Shown piece after piece: positions 1 to 11,256 of a DNA stretch of 64,000 nucleotides. Every line of letters begins with the position of its first letter. Position 1 is the stretch's first letter. Below the pieces are notes generated by a model. That model was given only the letters and a program-made list of their open reading frames with translations, did not search any database and had not been told where the DNA came from. Both the position numbers and the translations under genes were made by a program. Source of the DNA: Progne subis subis (Eukaryota > Chordata > Aves > Passeriformes > Hirundinidae); contig JAKJHU010000135.1 of NCBI GenBank assembly GCA_022316685.1, forward strand, positions 586,001-650,000. The letters are read 5' to 3'.

Positions 1-1324
1 AGTCACCAAAAGCTTGACGTGGCCAAGATGAGACAATTTTGGGTCCTGCGAGGAAATGACGACTCCCAAAACTCTCCCAGCCAGCCCTGAGCACCGCGCC
101 TTCTGCAGCGACGAGCTGCTGCCTCTTAATCACCCCCAGGAGGGGCCAGATTTGATATTTTGCTCGGTGTTGAACAAATGGTGGCGGCCTGAAACAAATG
201 CTTGTGGGTGGCTAAATTTAGTCCTGACAGCAGCATAACTAATTTGGGTTAATTGTCAGTTAATCAGCTCAGAGAACAAAGTTTGGGCATTTCCCAAGAA
301 GGGCGTCAACAGAAGCAGAAAGAAAACTGACTTCTGATATTTTTAGGGTAAAAAATAACAAAATTGTGTAGGTTATTTAAGAACTTTTAGGTTAATTCTG
401 TGCATCATCAAAAGAATGGCAAAAGAGAGGAGAGGCAGTGTCCCAAATTTCTCCTGGGAAGCAAAATCTTGGTTATTTGCTGCCTTTAGAGCTGGTCCTC
501 TGAGTAATTTCAGTAATTTATTACTGATATCTGCCCTGTCAGATGTGCCTGTGATGACTAAGGTGAGGGACTGAAAACCAGACAGCGTGGAGATTTTCAG
601 GATTATCTCCAGAAAAGAAAATTGAAGTACAACTCCCACTCTGACAGGTACTTCCAAGGGCTCGGAGTTGGCCGTGTTGAAATCTGTCCCCTCTTAAGGA
701 AGCAATAAAATTCCTCTGCTCAGTGATTAGCACATCATTAACGTCCCCTGGCTCTCAGCAGACTCTGCTCAGCACTCTTGGTGCACCCAGCACACCTCAT
801 TCCCTCCTGCCTCCCGAAATTCCCGTTTCCACCAGAGAAGGTGATTTCCTTCCTGTCAGGTGTGACTGGGAGTTGTGGTTGATGGATTCAGCTCCACACT
901 CGGGAGGGCGTAGCTGAAATTCCCTGTTTTTGTGGGATAATTGGATCCGTTTCTGGAGGGCAGCAGATCAGCATCAATCAGTTTGGCTTTCCCACCTTTC
1001 CCAGACTGCTTTGTGCTCGGAGCAGGAGCTGAGGAACTGGTGCTGGATGGAAATTCCTGGGTGGGGATGGGAGCAGAGGCATCCTCAGCAGGAACTGAGC
1101 ACAAAGTTCTGAGTTGGTGGCAGTGTGATTCTGTTTTATCCATATGAATTGTCCATGAAAAGCTCTGATCGTTCCCAGGGTGTTTTTGGAGACAGGAGCA
1201 GCAATCTCTGGGTGAGGGGTGGGATTGGGAGGGTTGGAATCATTGCTGTTGTCCACATACAACCTGAGAAATCCCAGCTGGAGCAGATAAGACATTTTGT
1301 TGACACTCGGATTGTTTTTGTGGG
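1..1324. other. Intergenic, unique sequence
   Basis: No gene. Around 150-300 the sequence is AT-balanced with homeodomain-type TTAAT sites and an AACAAAG SOX-type site at 275-281. The rest is unremarkable; open frames here are short and overlap one another on both strands. Confidence 0.5.
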
Positions 1325-1366
1325 ACGGAATTAACGACCTCTTTAGGAATTAACGACCTCTTTATC
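1325..1366. repeat. 19-bp tandem duplication
   Basis: The unit GGAATTAACGACCTCTTTA occurs twice in a row directly before a CR1 fragment. Confidence 0.85.
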
Positions 1367-1525
1367 CTGGAAGGGACGGCTGCCTGGTGGAGTCACCATC
1401 CCTGGATGTGTTTAAAAAAGTCTGGATGTGGTACTTGGTGCCATGGTCTAATTCTGGTGTTAGGGCTGGGTTGGACTCAATGATCTTGGAGGTCTCTTCC
1501 AACCCACTGACTCTGTGAATTATGT
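1365..1525 (+). mobile_element. CR1 LINE 3'-end fragment
   Basis: Contains the hallmark of the CR1 tail (GGTTGGACTCAATGATCTTG, then TTCCAACC) and the preceding block about a summary dash of the CR1 3' UTR (CATCCCTGGATG...). 5'-truncated, as most avian CR1 copies are. Confidence 0.8.
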
Positions 1526-1645
1526 GAATTCTCTCCTCCAGGCTGAACAATCCCATTTCTCCCAGCCTTTCCCCACCTCTGATCATCCTGGTGCCTCCTC
1601 TGGACTCGTTCCGACATCTCCCCATCCTTCCCATGCTGGGATCCG
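1526..1645 (-). mobile_element. CR1 LINE fragment, opposite orientation
   Basis: Matches the reverse of the CR1 block with CTCCAGGCTGAACAA, CTCAGCC-like and CTCTGATCATCCTGGTG motifs. It abuts the previous CR1 piece tail to body, so two insertions or an inversion are present. Confidence 0.75.
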
Positions 1646-3194
1646 TTCCACCCCGTTCTTGAGTCGGTGCTCGTCGAATATCCTAAGATGAGCTTCCCGA
1701 AGGCATCACCACGCTGCCCGTGCCCTGTCCCTCTGTCTCTCTGCTGGCTCCTTGGCCCTCGGAGATTTCCCCTGGCACGTGTGGTATGCTTTGTTCGGAG
1801 GGGCACCTCTAATCCCGGCTTCTCTGCAGCGATGTGGAAGACAATGAGCACCCAGCTCGCTCAAGAGCAAAGGAAGGCTCCTGCCGCGGGAATGCGCTGG
1901 CACCCAGCCACCAGACACAGCCTGGCTTCACAGGAATGGGCAGAAACGACCGGCGGCTGTCCCCCGAAGCAGCCCAGGAATGCCACCGGGATCCTGGGTA
2001 CGCCCGTTACGTATCTGGGTGTTACATGTGTGGATCCGCACAGAGCCTTTGCTCTGGGCAGACAATTGGTCTGAAACAGGATTTTGGTGTTCCTTTTTCC
2101 TTCCCATCCCTGCTGAAGCCTCTCAGGCCCCACATTCTGGCTGATATTTATCAGTGTCTGGGTTGGGATCGTGTGGCACCACCGCCGTTCTTGTGTTTTT
2201 CCCCCCACTTTTGATACATCCCAAGAGCTTCAGGCAGAGCTGAAACCCTCAGTTAATTCTGCGATCCACCACAGTGACGCTCACAAAGTTTTATTAATAA
2301 AACTCCACTAAAATTACCTATTTTCAAGTTTACGGAGGTAACAAAGGCAGAGTTAATGCTGGGTCCAGCCTGGGAGAAAATGCCACAACAAGTGAGAAAA
2401 TAAAACTCTGTGTCTCTGCCCTCTGCCCTGCACATCCCAAAGAGTCCAACTTCCAGCAGTTTTTCCTTCATTTTTTTCCAGAACCCGCCGGAGACTTTTT
2501 AAATTTGTTTTCTTAAAACATCCAAAATAATTAGTCCCTCTTCAGCTGCAGGAAGAAAGAAGTTTCAGCTCCTGCTAGAACCCAGCCAGCAGAGCAGTGC
2601 TGTGACCATTTATTCTCAATATTCCAGTCTGTGGGGCCAGCTCCCTTTTTTTTTTTTTGGGATGCCCAAATTCGCGGTTGCTTTGTGTTTCCTCTGTGGG
2701 AACGCACGGGCCGTGAACCAATGGAGCTGCAGTGGAATTTTACGATCTCCTGGGGAGCCTGCAATGCCTTTGTGTCTGGGATCAAATCCTTCCTCTCTGT
2801 CAGCAAACGCTGGAATTGCTGGAGACAATTCCAAACGGAGCCGTGCGGGAAGAAAGCGGAGCAGGGAGTGGAGTCCCACCTGCAGGCAGAGCTGGATATT
2901 TGGACATTTGGATATTTGTGGGTGTTTGGAAACTGAACCTTCCAAAAACAAGGGTCTTCACAAGGAAGGAGGATCCAAACATTAAGGGATTAAAAAGAAA
3001 AGGTTTTCTGTTCGCATTTGGGCTCGTGTGGTTTTTCAGAGCTCAAACTGGGCGCTGTTGGGAAATTTTGGCTGATTTTCGGGTGCCTGAAGGGTGTAAT
3101 GGGTACAAAGGTCCCAGAGCCCCTCACCCAGCAATTCCCCGGGCTGGTGCATCTACAAAAGGCGTGACAAAGCACGGACAGGAGCGTGGGGAAT
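1646..3194. other. Intergenic, unique sequence
   Basis: No gene or repeat recognised. A T-run lies at 2646-2659. The overlapping open frames at 2.6-3.2 kb on both strands have no family resemblance and I treat them as chance. Confidence 0.45.
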
Positions 3195-3360
3195 CCATTT
3201 CTGCCCTTCTCCGTGGTTGTGAAGGCTCTGGTGAGGTGTCACCCAACTGCCTGCGCAGTTATTTCCCCCTCTGACTGCACACAGTGAATTAAGTCATGGA
3301 TTACTTTGATTGCTTTGATTACCACCATCAATAATTAATTACCACCATCAATAATTGCTT
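3195..3360 (+). repeat. Left arm of a large imperfect inverted repeat
   Basis: The reverse complement of this stretch aligns through most of its length with 5307-5487, by eye about 70-80% with small gaps. Shared blocks include CTCACCAGAGCC, ACAACCACGG, TAATCAAA and AATTATTGAT. The arm ends in a 22-bp direct repeat of ATTACCACCATCAATAATTA type (3319-3357). Confidence 0.75.
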
Positions 3361-4563
3361 TGCCATATTCCACCAATGGTCTTTGCAGTGCCCAGTGATG
3401 GTCTCGCTCTTATTTCCCCTCTTTTTGCCATTTTCTTTTTCCTCCCAAGGCCAAGAACTGGGGATGCAAAGGAGTTTTATCTCCTAATCAGGGAATCATT
3501 GACAGTCAGGAAGCCTGATGATTGCTCCACTATAATTTCTTGCATTAGTTAGTATTTCAAATAAATTTATATTCCTTCAACTCAACAAGATTAAAGAAGT
3601 CAATCAGCATTTTGGCCACAGCCAGGCTGGCATCCAGAGCTTTTCTCCCAGTTTCTCTGGCAGGTTTTGGGGCAGCTCTGGGCAGAGCACCCCCACCCCA
3701 GAGCCTGATTAATTCCATGTTTGAGAGAGACAATTCTCCTCTCAGCCACAACAGTGGCAACGCTCTCACAGAGCTTTCCTCATCTTGGAATCTCCTTGAT
3801 CCACCACTGCCCTTGCGAGGTTGTTTGGGGGCAGATGATGAACTGGGCACTGGGTGGTACCCAAAATATCCCCTCTGCCCTCTAAAATCCCAATTAAAGC
3901 TCCAGCCCTGGAGGGTGATGAGTGCTCTGGGAGATTCCCATATCCTTTCTCTTCCTTCAGCTCCAGTGTTGGAGAAAACATAACATCTCTTAAGATGAGG
4001 CGCTCCAAAATGTCTGTCTGAATTTTATGGATCACAGGGTTTATAAATGATGAAACCATCAGGAAATGTAACAAATCTACTTTATTTGCAAAATAAGTTG
4101 ACAGCAGGGCTGAGGGGAAGTTTTAAAATGTTCCCCAGTTCTTACATTGTTCTCAGATGTCCTGAATGAGTTCTCCACCACGTGTAAAACTGGTCTTAGA
4201 AATGGGAGCTTGACTTTCATCAAGGGAAATAAGGAGTCCCACCTCAGCTTGGATACAAAGTACAGGAATTGTGAGCATTTTCTGGTTCTCTCTGGCTTTT
4301 TAGAGTGATTTTTCCTTTCTGTAGGGGAACCAACTCAAACAATTTAAATCTGACCAGTGTCGGCTGTAACCCTTTCCACAATCATGAGGAATTTCCATTT
4401 CTTGGCACCAAGGCAGTGAAAATCCATCTGGACAGAGGGTTTTTCCCCCTACAGAGGATGGTGAGGTCTGTCCATCCCTTTCCAGCCCCGCTCTGGCTGG
4501 ACCTGAGGGTCAGGGCTCTGTTTTTACCGTTTGGTTCTTGGAGGGGACCTCACCTGATGCTCT
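3361..4563. other. Spacer of the inverted repeat, left part
   Basis: Unique sequence with no gene. Open frames on both strands are short and unlike known proteins. Confidence 0.4.
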
Positions 4564-4973
4564 GAGTTTGATCTTTGCTGTGTTCCGGGCTCTGAGCTCA
4601 CACTCGGGGTCACTCAGCTCTCTGCACACAGCAGCCACACAAAACAAATCCTGTTCCTGCTGCACACCAAGGACAACTCCCAGCCCCAAAAGCACCAACA
4701 AGGGGGGCTGGAGGGAGGAACAAGAAGGATGGGACCTCACAGCCTGGAGCTGCCATTGGACAATTCAACCCCAAAATGTGCAAATGCACCAGAACTGATC
4801 CAAGTGGGAGACCTCGTCACCCTTGGTCCATTTGGGGACCGTTTTGGGGCCACCTTGGGTGCAGCCCTGGCCAGGCTCTTGTCCTGCCCAAGGTGGATCC
4901 TGGAGGCCTTTGAATAAATCTCTGCTTTATTCTCCAGCTCTGCCCAGCCTCTGCTCCAGCTCAGCCTGCCCAA
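4564..4973 (+). mobile_element. Solo LTR of an endogenous retrovirus (ERVL-like), copy 1
   Basis: A 410-bp unit nearly identical to 35152-35544. LTR signs: an octamer-like GTGCAAATG, a single AATAAA at 4913-4918, then a pyrimidine-rich CTTTATTCTCCAGCTC-type R/U5 tail. The family (avian ERVL-like) is inferred from shared layout with the LTRs at 51-53 kb. No gag, pol or env is attached, so it is a solo LTR. Exact ends and target duplications were not resolved. Differs from copy 2 mainly by a short insertion near 4587-4612. Confidence 0.7.
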
Positions 4974-5306
4974 AGCCATCACACCCAATGCTCTGAGTGA
5001 CTCAGGAAATTTATTCCAAATTTGTTCCACCCTGGCTGTGCTCCAAAGTGAGCCAGGGCCGCACTGGCCAGCAGGAACTGGTGGAAATCCACACAGGGAC
5101 ATTCCTCACATTCCGGGGCACGTGCTGCTCCCTGGAAAAGAGAAAAAAAATAGCCCAAAACTTTCCACTGCAAACCGACCCTGGCAGACTTTCCCTTCCC
5201 GGCTGTCCCAGTGCCACCAGAACTGCTGGAACTGGGAATATTGAGGTGCCAGGCTCCCCATGCAGCAAGAGAAGTTGCAACATGTGGAATTTAGAGAAGA
5301 CGGACC
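4974..5306. other. Spacer of the inverted repeat, right part
   Basis: Unique sequence; no gene or known repeat seen. Confidence 0.4.
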
Positions 5307-5487
5307 ATAATTAATTGCCTAATTATTGATAGTAGTAATCAAAATAATCAAAGTGACCCATGAATTAATTCGCTGTGTGAGGTCAGCGGGACAGGCCTGC
5401 TGGTGGAGAGGAGGAAATGAACGCGCAGATAATTAATAAATGCACCTCACCAGAGCCTCCACAACCACGGGGAAAAGCAGAAATTAA
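5307..5487 (-). repeat. Right arm of a large imperfect inverted repeat
   Basis: Inverted partner of 3195-3360, with about 1.95 kb between the arms. Either two copies of one unrecognised ancient repeat in opposite orientation, or the ends of a foldback structure. A solo LTR sits between them. Confidence 0.75.
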
Positions 5488-6917
5488 TTCCTGTCCTTTG
5501 TGTTCATCTGCTGGATTGTTCCCTGCTCTGTCAGACCAGGGCTCACCCCCCAGTGCCCTTTTCCAGAGGGATCCCACCCCAGGGCTCAGCACGGGAGTGT
5601 TGGACAGATCCAGGTGCTCCTTGTGATCCCCCCGCTGCCACCAGGAGTTCTGGGGTCAGCTGCCTGCCAGAGTCACTGCTAATACCCATTTATTTTAAAT
5701 ATCGATTTATTTTACATGTTAAAATTTTTAAATTTTAAACAAAAAAATTAAATATCGTTTAAATACACTGCATTTGTGCAGAGGTGTTCGTCCACAGCCA
5801 GGGAAGGGGAGCACTGGGAGGGTTTAGCAGAGGGAATTTTAGCTGCTCAGGTGGGGTTTGTGTTCTAAGGGCTGGGCTTTAATTCCCTCTGCAGCTGCTT
5901 CGAGGGGTGGCAGAGAAACAGAGCTGGACTCTCAGTTGTGAAGGTTGGAGCAAGGGAAATTCCAGTTAGATCCAGGGAAAAATTCACCGATGAGCACGTG
6001 AAACCCTCCTTGATAAAGATATTCAGAATTCCATCAGCTGGGGCCCTGAGCACCATGGGCTGGCTTTGAAGCTCCCTCTGCTTTTTGCTCTCTTCCTACC
6101 AAAATTTACCCAATTAATTAACCTTTCATATTAATTATAATATGAAAATAGCCTGTGCCTTTACCTGATGAATCCACGCCACGATCTGTGAATTTACAAA
6201 GCCATCCATAACCTTCCTGTATCCAGAATTCTTTCCCTGACTCCAGAGGGACCTTCCAACCTGCCATGACAGCTTCAAAAAGAGCATTTTATTGTGTGTC
6301 CATCTCTGCACCCTGAACGAATGCACTGCCCACATTATTATCGATCTCTTCTGTAATTTCAGTCCCTGCTGGCCCCATTTAATTGAACAATTTTGTGGTC
6401 ACCTGTCACCAGGACGTGTCAGCAATACTTCCCTGGCATTCTCCCCGTAAATTTTATTCATGGAGCAGGGTCTCATCCCTGTCCCTCCCTCACCCTGAGT
6501 TAACCAGATGACATTTATTAAATTCCACATTTGTTTCATTCTCAGTGTGTACCTGCAGGTGCAGGAAGAGTTGTCAAAACACTTTTTTTTTTTTTTTTTT
6601 TTAAATTTAATCAATGAAAACAGAGAATCAAGGTCACATTCCCTCATGTGACTACAAATTCATTCATTGTTTCAGAGGGGATGGAAAGAGGCTGACAGGA
6701 AAAACATTTTTTAATCAGCAATTCCTGTAAAAAAGTTCCACAGGGGCTGGTCTTATCTGTTCTCTGCTGTCCTAAACAACCAAAGAAATAACTTCTGTCT
6801 GAGTTTCAGCAGCATCCCTGAGTCCCCTCTGTCACATTTCACCAAACTGCCGACTGGATGCTGAAGCGCTGGGGATGAATCAACCAAAATTTTTGGTTTA
6901 GAGTTGTATACAGAAGT
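5488..6917. other. Intergenic, AT-rich
   Basis: No gene. AT-rich stretch at 5685-5770 and a T-run at 6583-6602. Nothing else recognised. Confidence 0.45.
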
Positions 6918-7045
6918 GGGAATTGATCAGGATGAGATCTGTGTTGGTTTGGTTGAGATGAGAATTGATCTGTGCTGGTTTGGTTGAACTCAGAATTGAT
7001 CTGTCTTGGTTTGGTTGAAGTCAGAATTGATCTGTGCTGGTTTGG
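6918..7045. repeat. 31-bp tandem repeat, about four copies
   Basis: The unit AGAATTGATCTGTGCTGGTT plus TGGTTGAACTC repeats with starts at 6961, 6992 and 7023, and a more diverged copy precedes it. Confidence 0.85.
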
Positions 7046-7711
7046 CAGCCAGAGTGGGGCAGGAAAAGCAGGAAAAACCCTGGGAAAAGTGCGAACCCTG
7101 CCCGAGCCCAGCCAGGTCCTGAAGCATCCGTTGGTTCAAACCAAAGAATGAACGCTTTGAATTGCACCTCCAGCACTGGAAATTAAAATTCCATTTTAAG
7201 CAGGGGTTGGGCTGCTGGAGGGATCGATAACAAGTGCAGAGCTCCCCAAGCCCAGCCCCAGGGATGTGTTGGTGCCGGGGGCACTCCTTCCCCCTGGATC
7301 CCCTTCCATGGGTGGCTTCCAGCAGGTGCCTGACCTGTCTGAAGAGATGCCACTCCTCACAATTTGGCATAAAAGCCCACAACCCCCCTGTTTTAGCTCC
7401 ATGCCAACCTCGTGCCCTGTTTGCAGCTCTTCCTGCCCTTCCAGAGTTCCTGTGTGAGAGGAGCTTCTGCTCCCCAGATGAGGAACGGAGGCGTGAAGGG
7501 CTGGATTTCCAGAACCTCTCAGCACGCTCCGAAGGCACCACGAGGGACGGCTCTCAGATAGGCAGCCAGCTTTCTTCTCCCTCTTCCTCTGCTTTAGTCC
7601 TCCTCCTGTTTGTTGAAGGCTGAGCCCTCAGCAGCTCTCAGCGGAGGCATCCTTCAGCTGCTTCCATGGGCCTTGAACATTTATTTTAAGCGAAATAAAA
7701 GTGGCTGCTCC
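7046..7711. other. Intergenic
   Basis: No gene or repeat recognised; GC is somewhat higher than its surroundings. Both strands are open for 100-180 codons in overlapping frames, none resembling a known protein. Confidence 0.4.
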
Positions 7712-7808
7712 GTGCCTTGCCCGAGCTCACCCAGGGTGTCTGTGGCAGAGCCAGCAGTCGAGCCCAGATCTTCAAAATCTCAGGCCAGGCTTAACCACAA
7801 GGCCATTC
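7712..7808 (+). mobile_element. MIR-type ancient SINE fragment
   Basis: Follows the MIR core in order: CTTGCCC, GCTCACCCAG, GTGGCAGAGCC, GTCGAGCCCAGATCTTC and ending CTTAACCACAAGGCCAT. MIR elements were active before the mammal-bird split, so recognisable copies in birds are old and often retained because they gained function. Confidence 0.75.
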
Positions 7809-9282
7809 TTCCTCACACAAAGATGATTCCCTGTCCCACAGGGAAAATATTTAAACGGGATCTGTGTGGGGAAAAAAAAAAATCCTATAAAAATACTTAA
7901 ACCTGAACAAATATGTAATAATTGCTATTCAGGATCCATGCAGGGGCTAATGAAAGCCATACTCCGTAACCTTAATTTAAAACAAGCCCAATATTATTTT
8001 TAGGGTTTGGATGGGGATTTATTGCTTCTATCAGCGGCGCGTTTGGCACCCAGTGCCACACAAAACTCTGCTGTTTCATCAAAGCCCTGGCAAAAAAAAA
8101 AAAAATAAAGAAGAAAAAAAAAACCCAACAAACAAACAAACCTCTGATTTTTGAACAGCTGCTTCATTTCCCTGATTAAAAATCCCCCCTGGTGTTACTG
8201 TCCCCTTGGAAAACAGGGGGGCTGTGACACCCAGGGTGGGAGGCTGAGCTCCCCGCCACAGTTTGGGATTAAGCTTTAATTCCGGAGATAGGAGTTATGC
8301 AATAAAGCAGAATATGAATCCCCGGGGCTGACCTTCCAGCCCAGGGGCGCGGCGCTGCTCTCCCAAACACAACCTGAGCAGACTCTTCCCTCTCCTCGGG
8401 GATTATTTTCATTTTGCCTCTGGGTTTCTGGCTCCAGGTGTGTGATGTGCAGGAGCTTGCAGGAGCTGAGTCAAGCTGGGGGTGTTGTTTTCACACGTGA
8501 GACAATAAATGATGTTCTCTCCGGAGGAATTGAAAATAAAGGCACGTGGCAGCACAGCTCATCTGATTTTTTTTTTTTTTCCCCTCTTTTTTTCTTTATA
8601 TTGTTTCTGCTACTCTAATTCCAGGATCTAGGAGAGGAGCTAACCACAATAATACCGTTTTTTACAAGATTTTAACTTAATTTTGGTTGGGGACAAGAAG
8701 CTCAAATATTTCTGGTAAACAAGAACAATGCGGGCTCTGTGAACTGAGCTCGGAGGCTGAGCCCTGACGAGCTGCAAAGCATCCTTTTGTCCTTGCATCC
8801 TCCAACCTCTTTCTTTCCAGAAAAAGGGTTAAAAGCAGCGAAAGAAAACAATGAAGACACCGAAATAGCCCAGGCCAAGTGCAAAGCCGCCTATTTCTGG
8901 TGTTTTTACCCCCGTGTCTCAGCACCTGCCAGCCCAGTGTCTCCTTTTTCATTACCCCAGCAATAACAAACCCCGCGGCCCTCAATCCCTGCCCTGGCCC
9001 CGAGCCCCCGAGCAGATGTGGTGCGAGGCTTTGTAAAAATAGTGAGTAAACAGCCGCGGCACGGCCAGGCTGGGCAGGGCAGAGCGGGAACCTGGGGCTG
9101 TCCTGCCCGAAAACGGCAATTCCTCTACAGCTTTGCTGCTTTGTCTTTGGGTCTGTGAGCGCAAATCGCCCGGACTTTCCCTATCTCCCCTCTTAGAGAC
9201 CTCTTCAGCCTCTTGCAGACCCGAGAATCCAGTCTGGGACAGAAATTCTGAATAGAAATTAAGAATTCAAGAATTTCTGGTG
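7809..9282. other. Intergenic with candidate conserved elements
   Basis: Repeat-free AT-balanced stretches at 7900-8045 and 8260-8560 look like conserved noncoding DNA. Between them is an A-rich patch with CAAA units (8089-8142). A T-run sits at 8568-8580. No gene. Confidence 0.4.
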
Positions 9283-9610
9283 CAAAAAACAAACAAACAA
9301 AACAAAAACAAACAAAAAATCCAATCAAAAAAACCCCAAAAACAACAACAAAAAAACCCCACAAAAACACAAAAAAACACAAAAAAACCCAACCAACCAA
9401 CCAACCAACCAACCAAAAAAAAAAAAAAAAAAAAAACACCAAAAAAACCAAAGAAAAACCCAAAAAAACACCCAAAAAACCAAAAAAACCCAAACCAAAC
9501 AAAAAAAAAATAAAAATAAAAAAGCAAAAAAAACCCCCAACACCCAAAAAAAAAAAAAAAAAACCACTACAAAAAGCCCAAAACCAAACCCAAAACAAAC
9601 AAACAAAAAA
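9283..9610. repeat. Strand-asymmetric A/C tract (330 bp)
   Basis: Almost only A and C on the plus strand: CAAA, CAAAA and a CCAA array at 9389-9416, broken by A-runs. The complement is pure T/G and gives a spurious poly-Phe/Trp/Gly reading frame. Confidence 0.9.
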
Positions 9611-10640
9611 GACCCCTCAAACGAAACAAAGAACCCTTTTGCTGCTGGATTAATGCAATGTATAAACGCGCCCTGCTCTTTCCTGCGCATTCGCTGATGC
9701 TCTGTGACCCCGACGAGGCTTTGGAGGGTAAAAACCCTCAGATAAAACACCTGTGACTCAAACCCGCTCGTGTTGGGCTCAGTGTCGATCACCTCCAGCC
9801 CACACAGCGCCGGGGATGAGCAGAGCCTGACCCCAAAGCCCAAATCCCAAACCCCGAAGCTGCTCTTGGGCAGAGGATCAAAGTTCCGCACGTGCTTGCA
9901 GGGCGCTCTGAAAACAAACCGACGCCAGCACATCCACCTGAAACTGGGCACTCGGTGCAGTTTGTACTTTGCCACCGAGAATTAGCCAGAGGAAGGAGAA
10001 ATAAGCCCTGGAAAAGCAGAAGCTGCCGCCTGTCGCTGCCTCTTTATCTTGTTATGATATTCGTGTCCAGCCGTGCTTCCCTCCGCAAACCATCGGTTCG
10101 CTTGGATTAATTACGCTCAATCAAAATGTTTCAAAGGAGGACAGAAATGTCTGCAGCAGTTAATCCCGGCCGTTGGGGTTGTCAGGACATTGGCATTTTA
10201 CACTTCAGTTCAATTACAAGACAAATCTGCTAATGGGACATAATCTTCCAGAGTAAACAAGGGAGCGGGGCGCTGATATTCTGGCAATTGATTTGTGCAG
10301 GGTAAATGGTGCAGAGTAAAAGCTTCGGGAAGCCACATGAGTGGCAGCAGCCCTGAGCTGGTCTCCTCCTGCTTTCCCTTCCCTTCTTCCAATCGTTAAG
10401 TGAAGTTTGTTTTTCAATTGTTCTGCGTCCAGGACTCAGCGCAGGGCCAGAGGGACACTCCACCCCCAGCGAGGTCATCTCCCTCCCTTCTCCCCTTCTC
10501 CCTTCTCCAAACCATGGGGAAGCGGGATACGGAGGGAACAAGTCAAACATCGCAGCCTTTGCTGCAGAGGTGACACTGCAGAGTCCCTGTCCTGCACAGG
10601 GAGAGGTGGAGACACCTCAGCAGTGCTTGGGAGCGAGGGA
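9611..10640. other. Intergenic with candidate conserved noncoding element
   Basis: Unique sequence. 9985-10330 is the best candidate element: repeat-free, AT-balanced, with a GGATTAATTA homeodomain-type site and TTTCAAAGG TCF/LEF-type site. Conservation was not tested. Confidence 0.4.
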
Positions 10641-11256
10641 ACAGGGCTGGGGGTGGTGATGGGAGACCCCCATGGGGCTGGGGGTGGTGATGGGAGACCC
10701 CCATGGGGCTGGGGGTGGTGATGGGAGACCCCCATGGGGCTGGGGGTGGTGATGGGAGACACCTACAGGGCTGGGGTGGTGATGGGAAACCCCTACAGGG
10801 CTGGGGGTGGTGATGGGAGACCCCTATGGAGCTGGGGATGGTGTTGGGAGAACCCTAATGGGGCTGGGGGTGTTCATGACAGACCATCATCATACAGGGA
10901 ATTCTCATGAGGGTCTCCCATGGGGCTGGGGATGCTGATGAGAGACCGCAGTGGGGCTGGAGATGGTGATGGGAAACCCCAACAGGGCTGAGCATGCTGA
11001 TGAGAGACCCCAGTGGGGCTGGGGGTGGTGACAAGAGCCCTCCAAGGGGCAGGGGGTGCTCATGAGAGACCATCTTCATACTGGGGATTCTCATGAGAGT
11101 CTCCCATAGGGCTGGGGATGCTGATGAGAGGCCCCAACACAGCTTGGGGTGCTGATAAAAGTCCCCAGTGAGGTTGGGGATGCTGATGAGAGGCCCAGCA
11201 GGGCTGGGGGTGATGATAAGAGACCCCCATGGGGCTGGGGGCACTGATAAGAGACC
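10641..11256. repeat. 31-bp G-rich minisatellite
   Basis: Perfect 31-bp units (GGGGCTGGGGGTGGTGATGG plus GAGACCCCCAT) open the array, then decay over 600 bp into variant units with higher-order structure: two copies include an extra GACCATC block (10880s and 11070s). Plus strand G-rich. Confidence 0.9.

Noticed and set aside
9125..9975. Phe/Trp/Gly-rich minus frames up to 216 codons
   Set aside because: Translation of the A/C tract in antisense; low complexity only.
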